A DNA stretch of 64,000 nt, taken from assembly GCA_904066235.2 (NCBI GenBank), contig CAJFCV020000005.1, positions 3,281,501 to 3,345,500 on the forward strand. Direction: 5' to 3'. The notes below the pieces were generated by a model. That model saw nothing but the letters and a program-made list of their open reading frames with translations, was not told the DNA's origin and searched no databases. Of the stretch, positions 34,159-44,900 are shown piece after piece; within the stretch, counting starts at the first letter, position 1; the number at the start of each line of letters is the position of its first letter. The position numbers and the translations under genes are program-made. This DNA comes from Bursaphelenchus xylophilus. Its lineage: Eukaryota > Nematoda > Chromadorea > Rhabditida > Aphelenchoididae.

Positions 34159-36760
34159 ATGAGTAAGTCTGGTAATGCATATATAGAGGGCATAGATACC
34201 GTCAAGAGTTTTGCCAAGTCGCGCAAGAGCCGTTTGAAGTTTATTAAGGCTTTGTTAAGCGGTCAATTTAACTCTTCAGCCACATTGTCAAGTTGGCGTC
34301 ACTTTCTTATGAGCCACAAAGCAAACTCCTCCATTTTTTGGTCTATTTATATAAATGTAATTTTACCAAGCTGCGCCCGAGCTTCAGCTTAGAATTCTTT
34401 TTTAGCCCAAAAAAGTGCGAAAAACAATTTTTGAGACTCGGACATGAGGCAGGGTTTTTCTCTGTCTTTCTGGTTGACACAAATAAACACAATATTTCCA
34501 AGCTGCGCCCGAGCTTCAACTTAGAATTCGTTTTTAGCCCAAAAAATTCTAAAAATAATTTTTGACACTCAGACAAAATGCAGGGGCTTCCTTTGTCTTT
34601 CTGGTGGAAACAAATAAAAATAATTTTTCCAAGCTGCGCCCGAGCTTTCGATTAGAATTTAACTTTATATGGGCCACTGAAAAATAACTCTTTTCAAACA
34701 TTCTTCTTCCTTCTTTCTTACCCCTCAATTTTCAGGCGAAGAATCAGAAAAGTCCGACCAAGTTTCAGTGTGCATTGTCCAAAAGATAGTCTCCTATGAG
34801 GATCGCCGCCGATTTATCCTCAAAACCACAGGCACGGTCTTGATCATGGTAATTCCAAGCTCTTTTCAAGATAAAATTCAACCCCTTTTCAGCTGGGAAT
34901 CACCGTCCTCCTGATCCTTCTCCCGTTTATGATACCCTCTTTGCGCGAGGCCATTCACAAAGTCGACAATAGCCTGGTCTGGGTCCTGTTTCTGTTCCAT
35001 TTTGTGGTGTCGAACGTCATCAGCTGCTGTTGCTTTCGATGCTTGTTCATGTCACCGTTGAATTATTTTCTGCTGACCGGATATGTGGGTTTTAAAAGTT
35101 AAAATTTTGATTTTTTTGAAATTTCAAAAAAACGTTTTTGGAAGGCCCGAAAATTTTTTCTAGGCAGTTTTATCCGGACTCGTTCTTATGGTCCTCTGCA
35201 CCTACTACAGTATCTATGCGGTGATTTTGGCGATGACAGCGACCATTGTTTGTGTTTTGGCGACCATCGTCTTTGCCGGCGTCTGCAAGAAGGATTTGAC
35301 AAGGTACGAAAACAAATTTTTGCTGACAATGGGCCGAAGATTCAATTTTTTGAAGCGTGATTTGGCCCGGTTTTAACTAACAAGGGAAGTACCCCAAGTG
35401 CGACGCTCAGATTTTGATGAAACTTGGCACAAATTTAGAACAATTTTTTCTAAAATACATACGAAAATCCTAGCTCGCGCTATGCAGAAACAACCGAGAT
35501 TTTTAGATCGAAAGTCAGCGAAAATTTGACAATTTTTTTCCGAACTTGGGCATGAAAAGTTTCACACCTATTTGTACCGTAAAGAGTAATGTTTCCACAA
35601 AAAATCATTTTTTTCCGCGCGAGGCTGGCGAAGTTATGATCAAAAAGTGTTTTTCTCTTTGACCACTCTCCACGTTTAGTGTGTTCCCTCGGTGGCAAAG
35701 AGTATCTCGGCGACGCTTGCAAAGCGCGAGCTAAAACTTTCAGGAATTGATATTTAGTCCATACCCGACGTGTGTTCAAAATTTAAAGAAAATCTGAGTG
35801 TCGCACTTGGGGTACTTCCCTTGTAAATACAGGCCGTTGTCCCAACGTTCATTTGGGCAACAAGACTCGGCCTAAGCCTCCATTCATTCCATACCATACG
35901 TGAGATATAAATTACATTTTTGAATTTTCAGCTTATGGTTCGTCGCATGCGTAATTGGACTTTCGTTGACAATCATCATGTTGGGAGCAATCATCATCTC
36001 GTTCTACGTGGATTCCACGGCATTATATGTAGGCGACATACAAAATTTTTCCAAAAATTGCTTTTTTTTATACATATGTATATGCCTTTATATGCCTTAT
36101 CAGGCCAACAGGGAAAACTTGATCCGAACCGCTCAGATTTGAACAAAATTTGGCGTGATTTAGAGTAACCTTTTTCAGAGGTATACAATGTTTTTAGGAA
36201 CAACAGAGATTTTTTGGTCGAAATTTGACGAAAATTTTATGTTTTGTTTTGAGATCCTTGGCATGAAGAACTTTCTGCCTTATTTTCATATACAAGAGGT
36301 AAAGTTTCAGCAAAAAAATCAGAAATTTCCGCGCGAAGTCCGCCCAGAAATGGCCTAAAAACGGTTTTCTCTAAGCGCTCTCCGCATTTCGCATACTCTC
36401 TCGTCTGCAAAAATTGCTGAATCTTTTGGCTTCCTCTGCCAAATTCGAGATAAAGTTTTTTTAAATTGAAGTATGGCCTAGGCGTGTAAAAAATTTACTG
36501 AAAATTCCTCCACCCCTTACCTTATAGCAACAAGTCATAATTTTACTCTTTAATTTCAGTGGATCAGCATGGTCCTCTCGTTCTTCCTGGTCCTCTACTT
36601 TATGTTCACGCTGACGATGAAGATTCAATCCGTCATTGGCGGCACTAACCGGCAGATTGTGTTCGACGAACACGCGCATGGAGTGGCCGCCTTCTCCATC
36701 TATCTGGATGTCTTCGGATTGTTCGTCAACTTGCTCAATCTTACTAATCTTGCTAGATGA
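34159..36760 (+). CDS. TMBIM / Lifeguard (BAX-inhibitor-1 family) membrane protein
   Basis: Six exons: 34159-34162 (only ATG A), 34736-34848, 34893-35084, 35164-35303, 35932-36028, 36560-36760, giving 248 aa. There are about seven hydrophobic segments after a short charged N-terminus containing EDRRRFILKT. The C-terminal block runs IGGTNRQIVFDEHAHGVAAF, then IYLDVFGLFVNLLNL, which matches the Lifeguard pattern (D.YI.GAL.LYLDIINLFL.LL). Family role: ER/Golgi membrane proteins acting as calcium leaks and cell-death modulators. A probable spliced-leader acceptor TTTTCCAG ends at 34,113, 45 nt before the ATG. Introns 4 and 5 contain foldback-450 elements and intron 1 contains a 131-bp tandem repeat. 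The exact paralogue cannot be fixed by eye. Confidence 0.88.
34366..34665. repeat. 131-bp tandem repeat, ~2.3 copies, TMBIM intron 1
   Basis: Units begin CAAGCTGCGCCCGAGCTT at about 34,368, 34,499 and 34,630. Each carries TTAGAATT and (in the first two) TTTTTAGCCCAAAAAA and CTTTCTGGT. The third is truncated. Confidence 0.75.
35381..35824. mobile_element. Foldback-450 element in TMBIM intron 4
   Basis: 444 bp with CAAGGGAAGTACCCCAAGTG / CACTTGGGGTACTTCCCTTG ends. Confidence 0.8.
36095..36500. repeat. Decayed foldback-450 in TMBIM intron 5
   Basis: CCGCTCAGATTTGAACAAAA, CGCATACTCTCTCGTCTGCA and AATTCGAGATAAAGT show the family. The left end CAACAGGGAAAACTTGATCC is decayed. Confidence 0.5.
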
Positions 36761-36854
36761 GTGGATAAAATGGAGAGAAATACTACTAGGACTTATGAAT
36801 TGTCTCTAGGGAATATTGCAGCCAAAAAATGTTGTAAAAAAGCAATGCGATAGT

Positions 36855-37107
36855 ACAGTGGTCCAGTACACCTGATCCAGTGGCAAAAAACGTACCATTT
36901 TGCATCCGGGAAGTATCAAAAATGTGGCAAAATGCTGTCCTCTCCAGGTGAAAAAAACTGCGATTTCAAAAATTTTTTTGTGAGTGAAAGGCCGCGCCCT
37001 TCAAAACGAAGTTTTTCCACTTGGAGAGGGAAGCATTTTGCCGCATTTTTTATGCTTCCCGGATGCAAAATGGTACGTTCTTTGCCACTGAATCGGGTCC
37101 GTCACTG
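36855..37107. mobile_element. CAGTG foldback MITE between TMBIM and small-TM genes
   Basis: A nearly complete copy bounded by TA: TACAGTGGTCC on the left, GGTCCGTCACTGTA on the right. Confidence 0.78.
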
Positions 37108-37250
37108 TAATTGATGCCCGTATTTTACTCTACTTTTCTCGCAAAATCTTTGCTGCAATTTTTACATTGGGCGAATCTCGAATCTGTGCTAATTTCCGGT
37201 AATTATCATTTCTCTTTGACTCTCATTTTGTTCTCATATTGGTCAAGAAA

Positions 37251-37540
37251 ATGGTAGGTTCCCCTCCAAACTTCGCCAAACATCTATGACTTCAGGCCGA
37301 ACCCAATAGCGATGAAGTGTTATCCAAACAAATCGAGACGTATTCTTTGGGCATTTTTCTGGTCATCCTGTTCGCCACTCTGATTTTTGTGGCTTTGACG
37401 GCAATAAGTGTTCGGAAAGAGTTTGTCAAGGTGAGATTCTCGAGATTTTGCTAATTTTTTTGAAATTTTTTCAGCTCCGAAAGCAGAAAGAAGAGGAGGA
37501 GAAAACACCGGAGACGCTGACAATTGTGGACCCAGAATAA
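37251..37540 (+). CDS. Small single-pass membrane protein, unrecognised
   Basis: Three exons, 37251-37253 (the ATG alone), 37296-37430 and 37475-37540, give a 67-aa protein. It has a short acidic N-terminus (AEPNSDEVLSKQIETYS), one strong hydrophobic helix of about 22 residues (GIFLVILFATLIFVALTAIS), then a basic RKEFVKLRKQK and an acidic tail ending VDPE. By the positive-inside rule the tail is cytoplasmic. Splice sites are clean (TTCAG/GCC; AAG/GTGAGA; TTTTTTCAG/CTC) and AATAAA follows at about 37,556. I do not recognise the family. It lies 490 bp after the TMBIM gene on the same strand, with a MITE between, and converges on the ctg-like gene (170 bp between stops). Confidence 0.62.
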
Positions 37541-37709
37541 TTTGGAATTTTGTGGAATAAATTATGCTCAATATTTAGAATTTTGAATTTTTTTTTGTTA
37601 ATTTTAAAAATGCGATTTCTAAGAGGCAATTTTTAATGGTATAACTTGGATTTTTTATCATAAATTTATTGATGAATGTCATAGTATTTCAGATTCAATT
37701 GAGTCATTC

Positions 37710-40700
37710 CTATTCATTGCTCGTCTCCAATTTGTAATGCACCTTGAGAGTGTGGATCCAGGCGTGTTGATTGGAGAACCAGAGGCGATAAGTCCCGGTC
37801 CGAGGGCAGATAATAAAGTCGCTCAATGGGACATACGTCGGGCCTGGGACCTTCTAAACAACCACAACTTTAAACTTAAAATTCTAAGTAAGGTTGGAGA
37901 CGTTCAAAAAATAATTTTAAAACGAACTGCAGTGACCCGATCCAGTGGCAAAAAACGTACCATTTTGCATCCGGGAAGTATCAAAAATGTGGCAAAACGT
38001 CTCCTCTCCAACAAAAAAAAACTCCGTTTTGAAGATAGCGCCATTTCCCACACAAAACGAGCGAGCGCGCTTTTGAAACCTGAGTTTTTCACTTGGAAAG
38101 CGAGGTATTTTGCCACATTTTTTGATGCTTCCTGGATGCAAGATGCTACGTTTTTTGCCACTGGATCAGGTCCCCACTGTACTCACATTAAACCTAGGGT
38201 ACACGGCTGTCATCAAGTCCACATTTTCCAGTTTCGGATCCTCGGAAAAGTAGATCCCGTACGCGAAATTGCCATCGGCGCTAAATTCCCAGCTCAACTT
38301 CTGGCCCTCCTCTGCTTCCACAGCGACCGATCCAACACTCGCGGCTTTCACGTACAACAATTGGGAATCCTTGGGGATCCCGTCCTTGTAATAGCCGTCC
38401 TTTTCGAACGGCACCGCCCGTTTGATGTCGGCTTTGAAGAGCTGAAAATGGAGGTCGAATGGATATGTATGAAATATGAAAACATCAAATAAACTGGTAA
38501 AAGAAAGTGTTAAAAATGATGTGCCAATTAAGCGAATCAAACGGGGAAAAATCTAGCTGCTATAATGGGAAATGACTAAGATTTGGTCGAGATTTTTAGG
38601 TCAAAAGATGGCAAAAAAGAGTCAGCTCATTGTCAGAAAATTACAAATGTGTTTTCTGTATGAAACGCACATGATTTCGACAAAAAAATTGTCAAAATAT
38701 GCTTCTATAACTTACCAAAATATGGTTCCTCTACTCTCCGAAATTTCTCTAATCTCTGGCGTTAAAAATTGATGAATTTCCTCATGTTAAAAACTTGAAA
38801 AAAAGTCATCATCAAGCTACCCAAAAAGCCCCCAAACCAACTCACATCTTCCCCAGGTAGATTCCAAAAGGCCGGAAGAACTTCAGGATCGGCCAACTTC
38901 AGAATCTCGTTTCTCCAGTCCGAATCCAAAATGATGACTTTGTTCCGCGTTCGGTGAGGCAACAATGGCTTGGCAATGTTCCACAAAAAGCTGATAAAGG
39001 TGGGCACATTGACGAGGACAAAGCTATGGACCATTTCGACGTAGTGTTCCGACATAAAGGCAGAGATGGAGGCCAGAGCGCCGTTCAGGAGAGAAATCAG
39101 ATTCTTATCGTAGTGTAAGCCGTCCAGGTCCATTATGTACATGATGGAGGTTTGTTCACCTGAAAATACGCTTAATTTTTTTTCAAAATTTTTTATAATT
39201 TTGAATATTTGTGAAAAATTTTTTTGAAAATTTTTCCTTTTCTTCGATGCAAGTTTGAAATTAGGATGATCGAGGGTTGTGATTTTGAAAATGAGATTCG
39301 TTTTTTTTGATAGTTACTTTTTTCCTTAAGCTTGGTAGCACTGTAAAGTAGTAATTTTTTGAATTTTCTCCATAAATACTTGATTTAGGGGTTTACGATG
39401 GTGCTGATTTCGAAAATCTTACTCATTTTTTTCTGATTTTGAAGGCAGAACCACCGTAAAACCCCCAAATCGAGTATTCATGAAAAAAATTCAAAAAAGT
39501 ACTACTTTACAGTACTACATAAGGAAAAAAGTAAAGATCAAAAAAAAAGAATGTCATTTTCGAAATCAGCACCCTGGATTATCCTAATTTTTGACACTTG
39601 CACCGAAGAAAAATAATATTTTTCGGTTTCCCCAATCGTACTTTTCCCCAATCGTCTTTTTCCCCAATCGTCCAACTCCGGTTTCAAATGAGCATGCAAA
39701 GATATTGGAAAAAGTGATCTATTTATATAATCTTTTTTCTCTTACCAGTCTCCGCTTCATGCTCCATGACTTTATGCAACATAAACTCCAAATCGTAGAC
39801 TCTCGCCCTCATCACCTCATTCAGCGGATACGTGTACAACATGCCCCAGTAATCATTTCCTCCGCTCTGTTCCACATTGATGAATGTGTGAGGGGTTTTC
39901 CCGGCCAATCCACCCAATCCCGCCTGCCAATGCGCATGAATTGGATGGTCGCGCGGCTTCAGATGCGCCGTATCCAAATTCCAATGACTCTTGCGGAAGG
40001 TCAAGTGATTCCGGAGCTTGGGGACGATCTCGTTGAAGTTGTGGTTGTGTCCTTTTAGCCAACGGAGGAGATTAAAGTCCGTGTCGTAATAGGGAGTCAG
40101 CTGGAGCGGAATTAAGTTATTGGCTAGGAGAATTAGGCTTGAATATGGAACAAAGCAACTTCTACATCTACGCTATGAAAAATCCTGTAATTAACAATCC
40201 TGTTTCTTATCAAAAACAATCAAATTTCACAAGGGAAGTACCCCAAGTGCGACGCTCAGATTTTCTTTAAATTTTGCTCACACGTCCGGCAGAGACTAGA
40301 TATCAATTCCTGAAAGTTTTAGCTCGCTCTTTTCAGGCGCTGCCGAGATATTGAATGATCTTTGCGGCCGAGAGAGTGCGCTAAACGCGGAGTGCGGTCA
40401 GAGAGAAAAACACTTTTTGGCCATAACTTTGCTAGTACCATGCGGAAAAAATTGATTTTTTTGTGCAGGGATTACCCTTTACGATACCAGTAAGTACAAA
40501 ACTTTTCATCCCGAAATTTGGCAAAAAGTCCAAAATTTTCGCCGACTTTCGATCCAAAAATCTCGGCTGTTTCTGCAAAGCGAGAGCTAGGATTCTCGCA
40601 TTATCCTAGAAAAAGTTCTTCTAAATTTGCGCCAAGTTTCATCAAAATCTATGCGTCGAACTTGGGGTACTTCCCCCGTAAGCATCTTTAAAGTCTACGC

Positions 40701-40916
40701 TATCAAAAATCCTATAATTAGCGAGCCTTTTCCTATCAAAAAGAATCAAATTTCAGCTAAAAGCAGCCTTAAATTTTCAATTCTTAATCTACACCAACTA
40801 ATCCCCATAATCAAAAAAAAATTTTTTTTTTTATTTCAACTTACATCATCCTTGACCAACTCCCTCAATTTTTTGATGTCTTCCAAGTCGTTTTCGGGGA
40901 TATTGGGCCGGACCAT
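37710..40916 (-). CDS. SEC14-like CRAL-TRIO + GOLD domain protein (ctg-like)
   Basis: Read on the minus strand, five exons: 40845-40916, 39746-40100, 38846-39159, 38187-38441, 37710-37853, about 379 aa. Residues about 1-80 form the CRAL-TRIO N-terminal helix bundle (DTDFNLLRWLKGHN, LRNHLTFRKSHW). Residues about 130-260 form the lipid-binding CRAL-TRIO fold (MYIMDLDGLHY, FVLVNVPTFISFLW, KVIILDSDWR). The last ~110 residues form a GOLD beta-sandwich (KLSWEFSADGNFAYGIYF ... TGTYRLWFSNQHAWIHT). Domain order and length match SEC14L and nematode CTG proteins, which bind small hydrophobic ligands or phosphoinositides and act at membranes. The start is the first ATG fitting the family N-terminus; the frame stays open upstream without a better ATG. 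Intron 1 holds an intact foldback-450, intron 2 a WGG foldback and the last intron a complete CAGTG MITE. Confidence 0.9.
37930..38179. mobile_element. CAGTG foldback MITE in last intron of ctg-like gene
   Basis: A complete copy: CAGTGACCCGATCCAGTGGC to GGTCCCCACTG followed by TA. Its right edge is two bases before the GTGAGT donor (minus strand) of exon 4, so it nearly abuts the splice site. Confidence 0.8.
39230..39675. mobile_element. WGG foldback in ctg-like intron
   Basis: Inverted arms around 39,240-39,430 and 39,430-39,615 read TTCTTCGATGCAAGT..., GGGTTTACGATGGTGCTGAT and ..AGTACTGTAAAGTAG. The right edge repeats TTTCCCCAATCGT three times, ending CCAACTCCGG. Related copies lie at 43.2, 53.7 and 55.6 kb. 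Confidence 0.65.
40230..40678. mobile_element. Foldback-450 element in ctg-like intron 1
   Basis: 449 bp with ends CAAGGGAAGTACCCCAAGTG and CTTGGGGTACTTCCCCCG and the full family inside. Confidence 0.78.
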
Positions 40917-41109
40917 CACGAGAAAAAACGATTCAACTAACGACTTGACGAAAAGAGAGCCGTTTGCAAAACAAATTCCGAAACGAAAAAAGCGATGGGA
41001 ATCAAGAAAAGGTGGGCTTCCGAAGACGAATCGACATTTTTGCCTGCAGTTTTCGCGCAAGAACGTTGAAGGGAGGGGGGATTCGGTGTTGGCGGGGATC
41101 AAAAAGTAT

Positions 41110-41994
41110 TGAGGTCAAATCTTCTTTTCAATTTGCTCGCGCGGAAAAAGTGACCACATAGTGCCGTAATCGGGGGAGAAAAGAGAGCCTGAGCGATTTT
41201 AAACTGCATTTTAAAAAAGAAATATTTTTCCAGCCTCAAGGTAAATTCCCAACCAGAGCTTACGCTAGCTTCCTATCAAAATAAAACCCCTAAATTTCAT
41301 ATTTAATTTCATTTATTTCGTTTTCAAAATATCAAACCTATTACAATATTTAGAACCCGTTCATTTGATACGAACGTATTAAGTCTGTTACAAACGCCAA
41401 AAATACGTGTTCAAAAATAAATTTCCAACCGAATGAGACATTCAACAACCGAATGGGGCAAAATTAGACAAAAATATTGGACATTGAAGATTCACCGTCA
41501 AACCGAGCATAGCATAATAAAAATTTCTCCGGAATTAATGTTAGAATACTCCAAAATAAGGTAAAATAGAGTTACATACAGTTCAAAATGGGCTTAGAAT
41601 TGAGTGGATGGAAGCCAAGTGGGTTCGAATGAGGAGTCTTCCCAAACAAGCAAAGTTTTATATTACACTAGGTCAGGTAATAAATCTAAATTTTTTATCC
41701 CTAAACCACCTAGATCAACAGTTATAGTATCTGAAAGGCTTTTTTAATCATTTTAAACCATTAATTTATCGAAATAAGCATTTAAACTTCCAGAAACAAA
41801 GAATTTTTATATTATACTTGACATTGATACCTACTGTTATTGTTAGCTCCCCAACCGAAACCCCTTTCTCAAAAATTTATTATACTATCCTCTGCTACCT
41901 TTAACCAGCTTTTAACTGATATGTCGCACTCCCGATTTCCTCCCACCCAGCTTCCTCACCACCCATTTTTCCAAAATCTTGACTATTCCCAACT
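41110..41994. other. Intergenic cul-5 / ctg-like gap
   Basis: About 0.9 kb after the cul-5 stop and before the ctg-like 5' end, same strand. No coding sequence seen. The gap is long for a nematode operon, so separate promoters are more likely. Confidence 0.45.
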
Positions 41995-44900
41995 TTAGGC
42001 CAAATAATTGAATTTCGTGATATCATTAGGATCCCTGCCTATAAATTGTTGTTCGATCAGCCATTCCAGTTGCTCTTTTATCATCTTCCTCGACGGCGCG
42101 AACATATTTCTGAGCATTTCGATCAGCCGATTCTGCAAGTCCAGCTGATTCATGGAGCGGTGCGTTTTCAGGATCTTGATGATGGCTTCTTGAGTGCGGA
42201 ACTCCCTCAATCGGATGATATCCTCATGCTCCTCCTCTGTTACGTTCTCAGCGGCCACAACAAGGCGGTTGACCAGGTTGATTCGTCCTCTCGGCTGAGG
42301 TTTGTCATTTTTTACCACCGCAAACTGTTGATTGATCCAGAACAAGGTCGAATCCGTGAAATCTTTGGGGTTGGGCGGGCTGCAATCCGTCTGCATCACC
42401 TGCACTTTGACTTTGGGGTTCTGGAGGAGACTCTGAAAAAAAATTTTCTAATTTTTGACCAAAAAAACTTTAATTTTAGACCTAAAAAATTTTTTATTTT
42501 TGATAAAAAAATTTTTTATTTTTTGCCAAAAATTTTTTTAATTTTTTCCCAAAAAAAATTTTTTATTTTTGACCAGAATTTTTTTAATTTTTGACCAAAA
42601 AATCCCGATAAATTTTTCATTTTTACCCCCCACTCACCCCCAGAGTCCTTCTCAGGTCCGTATCACTCAATTCCGTCGCCAATCTGATCGTTTCGAACGA
42701 CAATTTCTCCTTCGGCCGGTCATTCCAGATGAATAAAACGGCCATTTGATGGGTCGAGACCTCCAAATCGTATTTTCCGGCTTCATTTTGGAACCCAATC
42801 ACTCCGGTGGACCAGGAATGCGCCCAATTCAGCTTTCTTCCCACATGTTTTTTCTTGTAAAAGTCTTCAATTTCGGGGATTATTTCTTCGATCTCCCTCG
42901 GCAATGTGATATGCGCCTTTTCGCGGCCTCGACTCCAAGCTCCGGCATTCAAAATCTTGAGATTGATGTTTTCAGCTGTATTGCGGATGTTGTTATTCGC
43001 TCCGATCGACTTCTTGAACGCGGTGGAGAGATCTTTGTTCACTTCAATGTCCTGCAGCATCCGGTAGAGGCGATTCACGTAGTCGGTGGGCATTCCATTG
43101 TCCTGGAATTTGGGAAACGATCAATAAATCGTGATAAAAATGAAGAAAATGCCAAAGCAGAGACTTTAAAAAAACAAAAAAATATTTTTTTAGGTAACAA
43201 AAACTTCGAAACGGAAAATTTTGAGCTTTTTCCCTTCTCGAATCAACCCTGTTTCGCGGAGTTGGACGATTAGGGAAGGGACGATTGGGGAAACCGAAAA
43301 GCATTATTTTTCTTCGATTCAAGTGCCGAAGTTACGATAATCGAGGGTGCTGATTTTGAAAATGACATTCGTTTTTTTTTTGATCTTTACTTTTTTCTTA
43401 CGTAGTACTGTAAAGTAGTAATTTTTTGATTTTTTTCCACAAATACTCGATTTCGGATTTTTCGATGGTTCTGATTTCAAAAATCTTATTCATTTTTCTG
43501 ATTTGAAAGCAGCACCATCGAAAACCAATAAGTCGAGTATTCATGAAAAAATTCAAAAAAATTTTACTTTACAGTACTACGTAAGAAAAAAAGTAAAGAT
43601 CAAAAAAAACAAATGTCATTTTCAAAATCAGCACCCTCGATTATCCTAATTTCGACACTTGCATCGAAGAAAAACAATACTTTTCGGTTTCCCCAATCGT
43701 CCAACTCCGCGAAACAGGGTTGATTTGAGAGGGAAAAAAGCTCAAAATTTGCCGTTTTGAAGTTTTTGTTACCTAAAAAACATTTTTTTGTTTTTTAAAT
43801 GTCTCTGTTTTGGCCCCAACCGTCCCAGTTCCCTGTTACATCCCAAAAACTCACTCTAAACATTTTCACCAAGTTCTCTTCCTTTTCCTGATCTGCAGTC
43901 AACTCCAATATTAACCTTCGGCTCAGATGGTTCTTATGGTACCGCATGAAAACATCCTTGTTACTAACGTATTTTAGGAGCAATAACTGAAATTTTACAA
44001 CCCGTTACACCATATAACAGTCAAACAAGCAAAAATTTTTTTCCGAACTCACCACTTTGTTCAGTCTTTCATCAATTTCTTCGGATGACAATTTTTTGGT
44101 CAGCGCCGATTTTCTCAACAACAAATCGCAGTAATTGGCCAAAAGTTCCGGGCATTTCGATTCAGGGGGCAATCGTCCTCCTCTCTGTTTGCTAACGACC
44201 AGTTCCAATTTGAAAACTTCGGTGTTATTGATCACATCTTGGAAGGATTTGTCTCTGACCGTCAAGAACCGGGAGTCGTCGCAAAAAGCTTCACGTACCA
44301 GCTTGGAAAATCGCTCGTACATGCCCAGTAGCTGTTCAACATACTTTTCCGAGTCCTGAAAGCCACGCATTATTCTTTCGAACTTCGATGTTGCTTCTTA
44401 GACCTAAAACAACAACAAAAAAGTCAAAATAACTCACATTGACAACCGTCGCGGCATTCTCCTTCATAGTCTTGAGTCCTTCGCTCTTTATATGATCGGC
44501 CAGTGTATTTAGCAGCGGTTTCACTCCATTTTCGGTCTTTGTCACAAGCCCATACAACATCCGAAGTCCTAAAACAAGTACAATATAAATCCTACAAAAA
44601 ATTCTTCGTTTTAGATCTAAAAAAACAAGTACAATCTAAATATAACATACTTTCCACATCATTTTTCTGGATCAACGAAGCTCCTTCAGCCAGTAATCCT
44701 TCCAGATAGTCGACCACCAAAATTTTGACAGAAGCCTCGACCAACCGTTCGTACGAAGATGGATCCAGATATTTCTTAGCGCGATCTTCCTCCTCTTGGA
44801 CTTTCTCAAAGGCATACGCCATATAATTTAGGATTCCACCATCTTTTAGGACCTAAAATCATGTTTTTGAAGAGTCCGAAAGAGGAACTAAAATTTGCTC

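Noticed and set aside
39591..43273. Plus-strand frames of 155-182 codons opposite the ctg-like and cul-5 exons
   Set aside because: Antisense shadows of recognised minus-strand exons.
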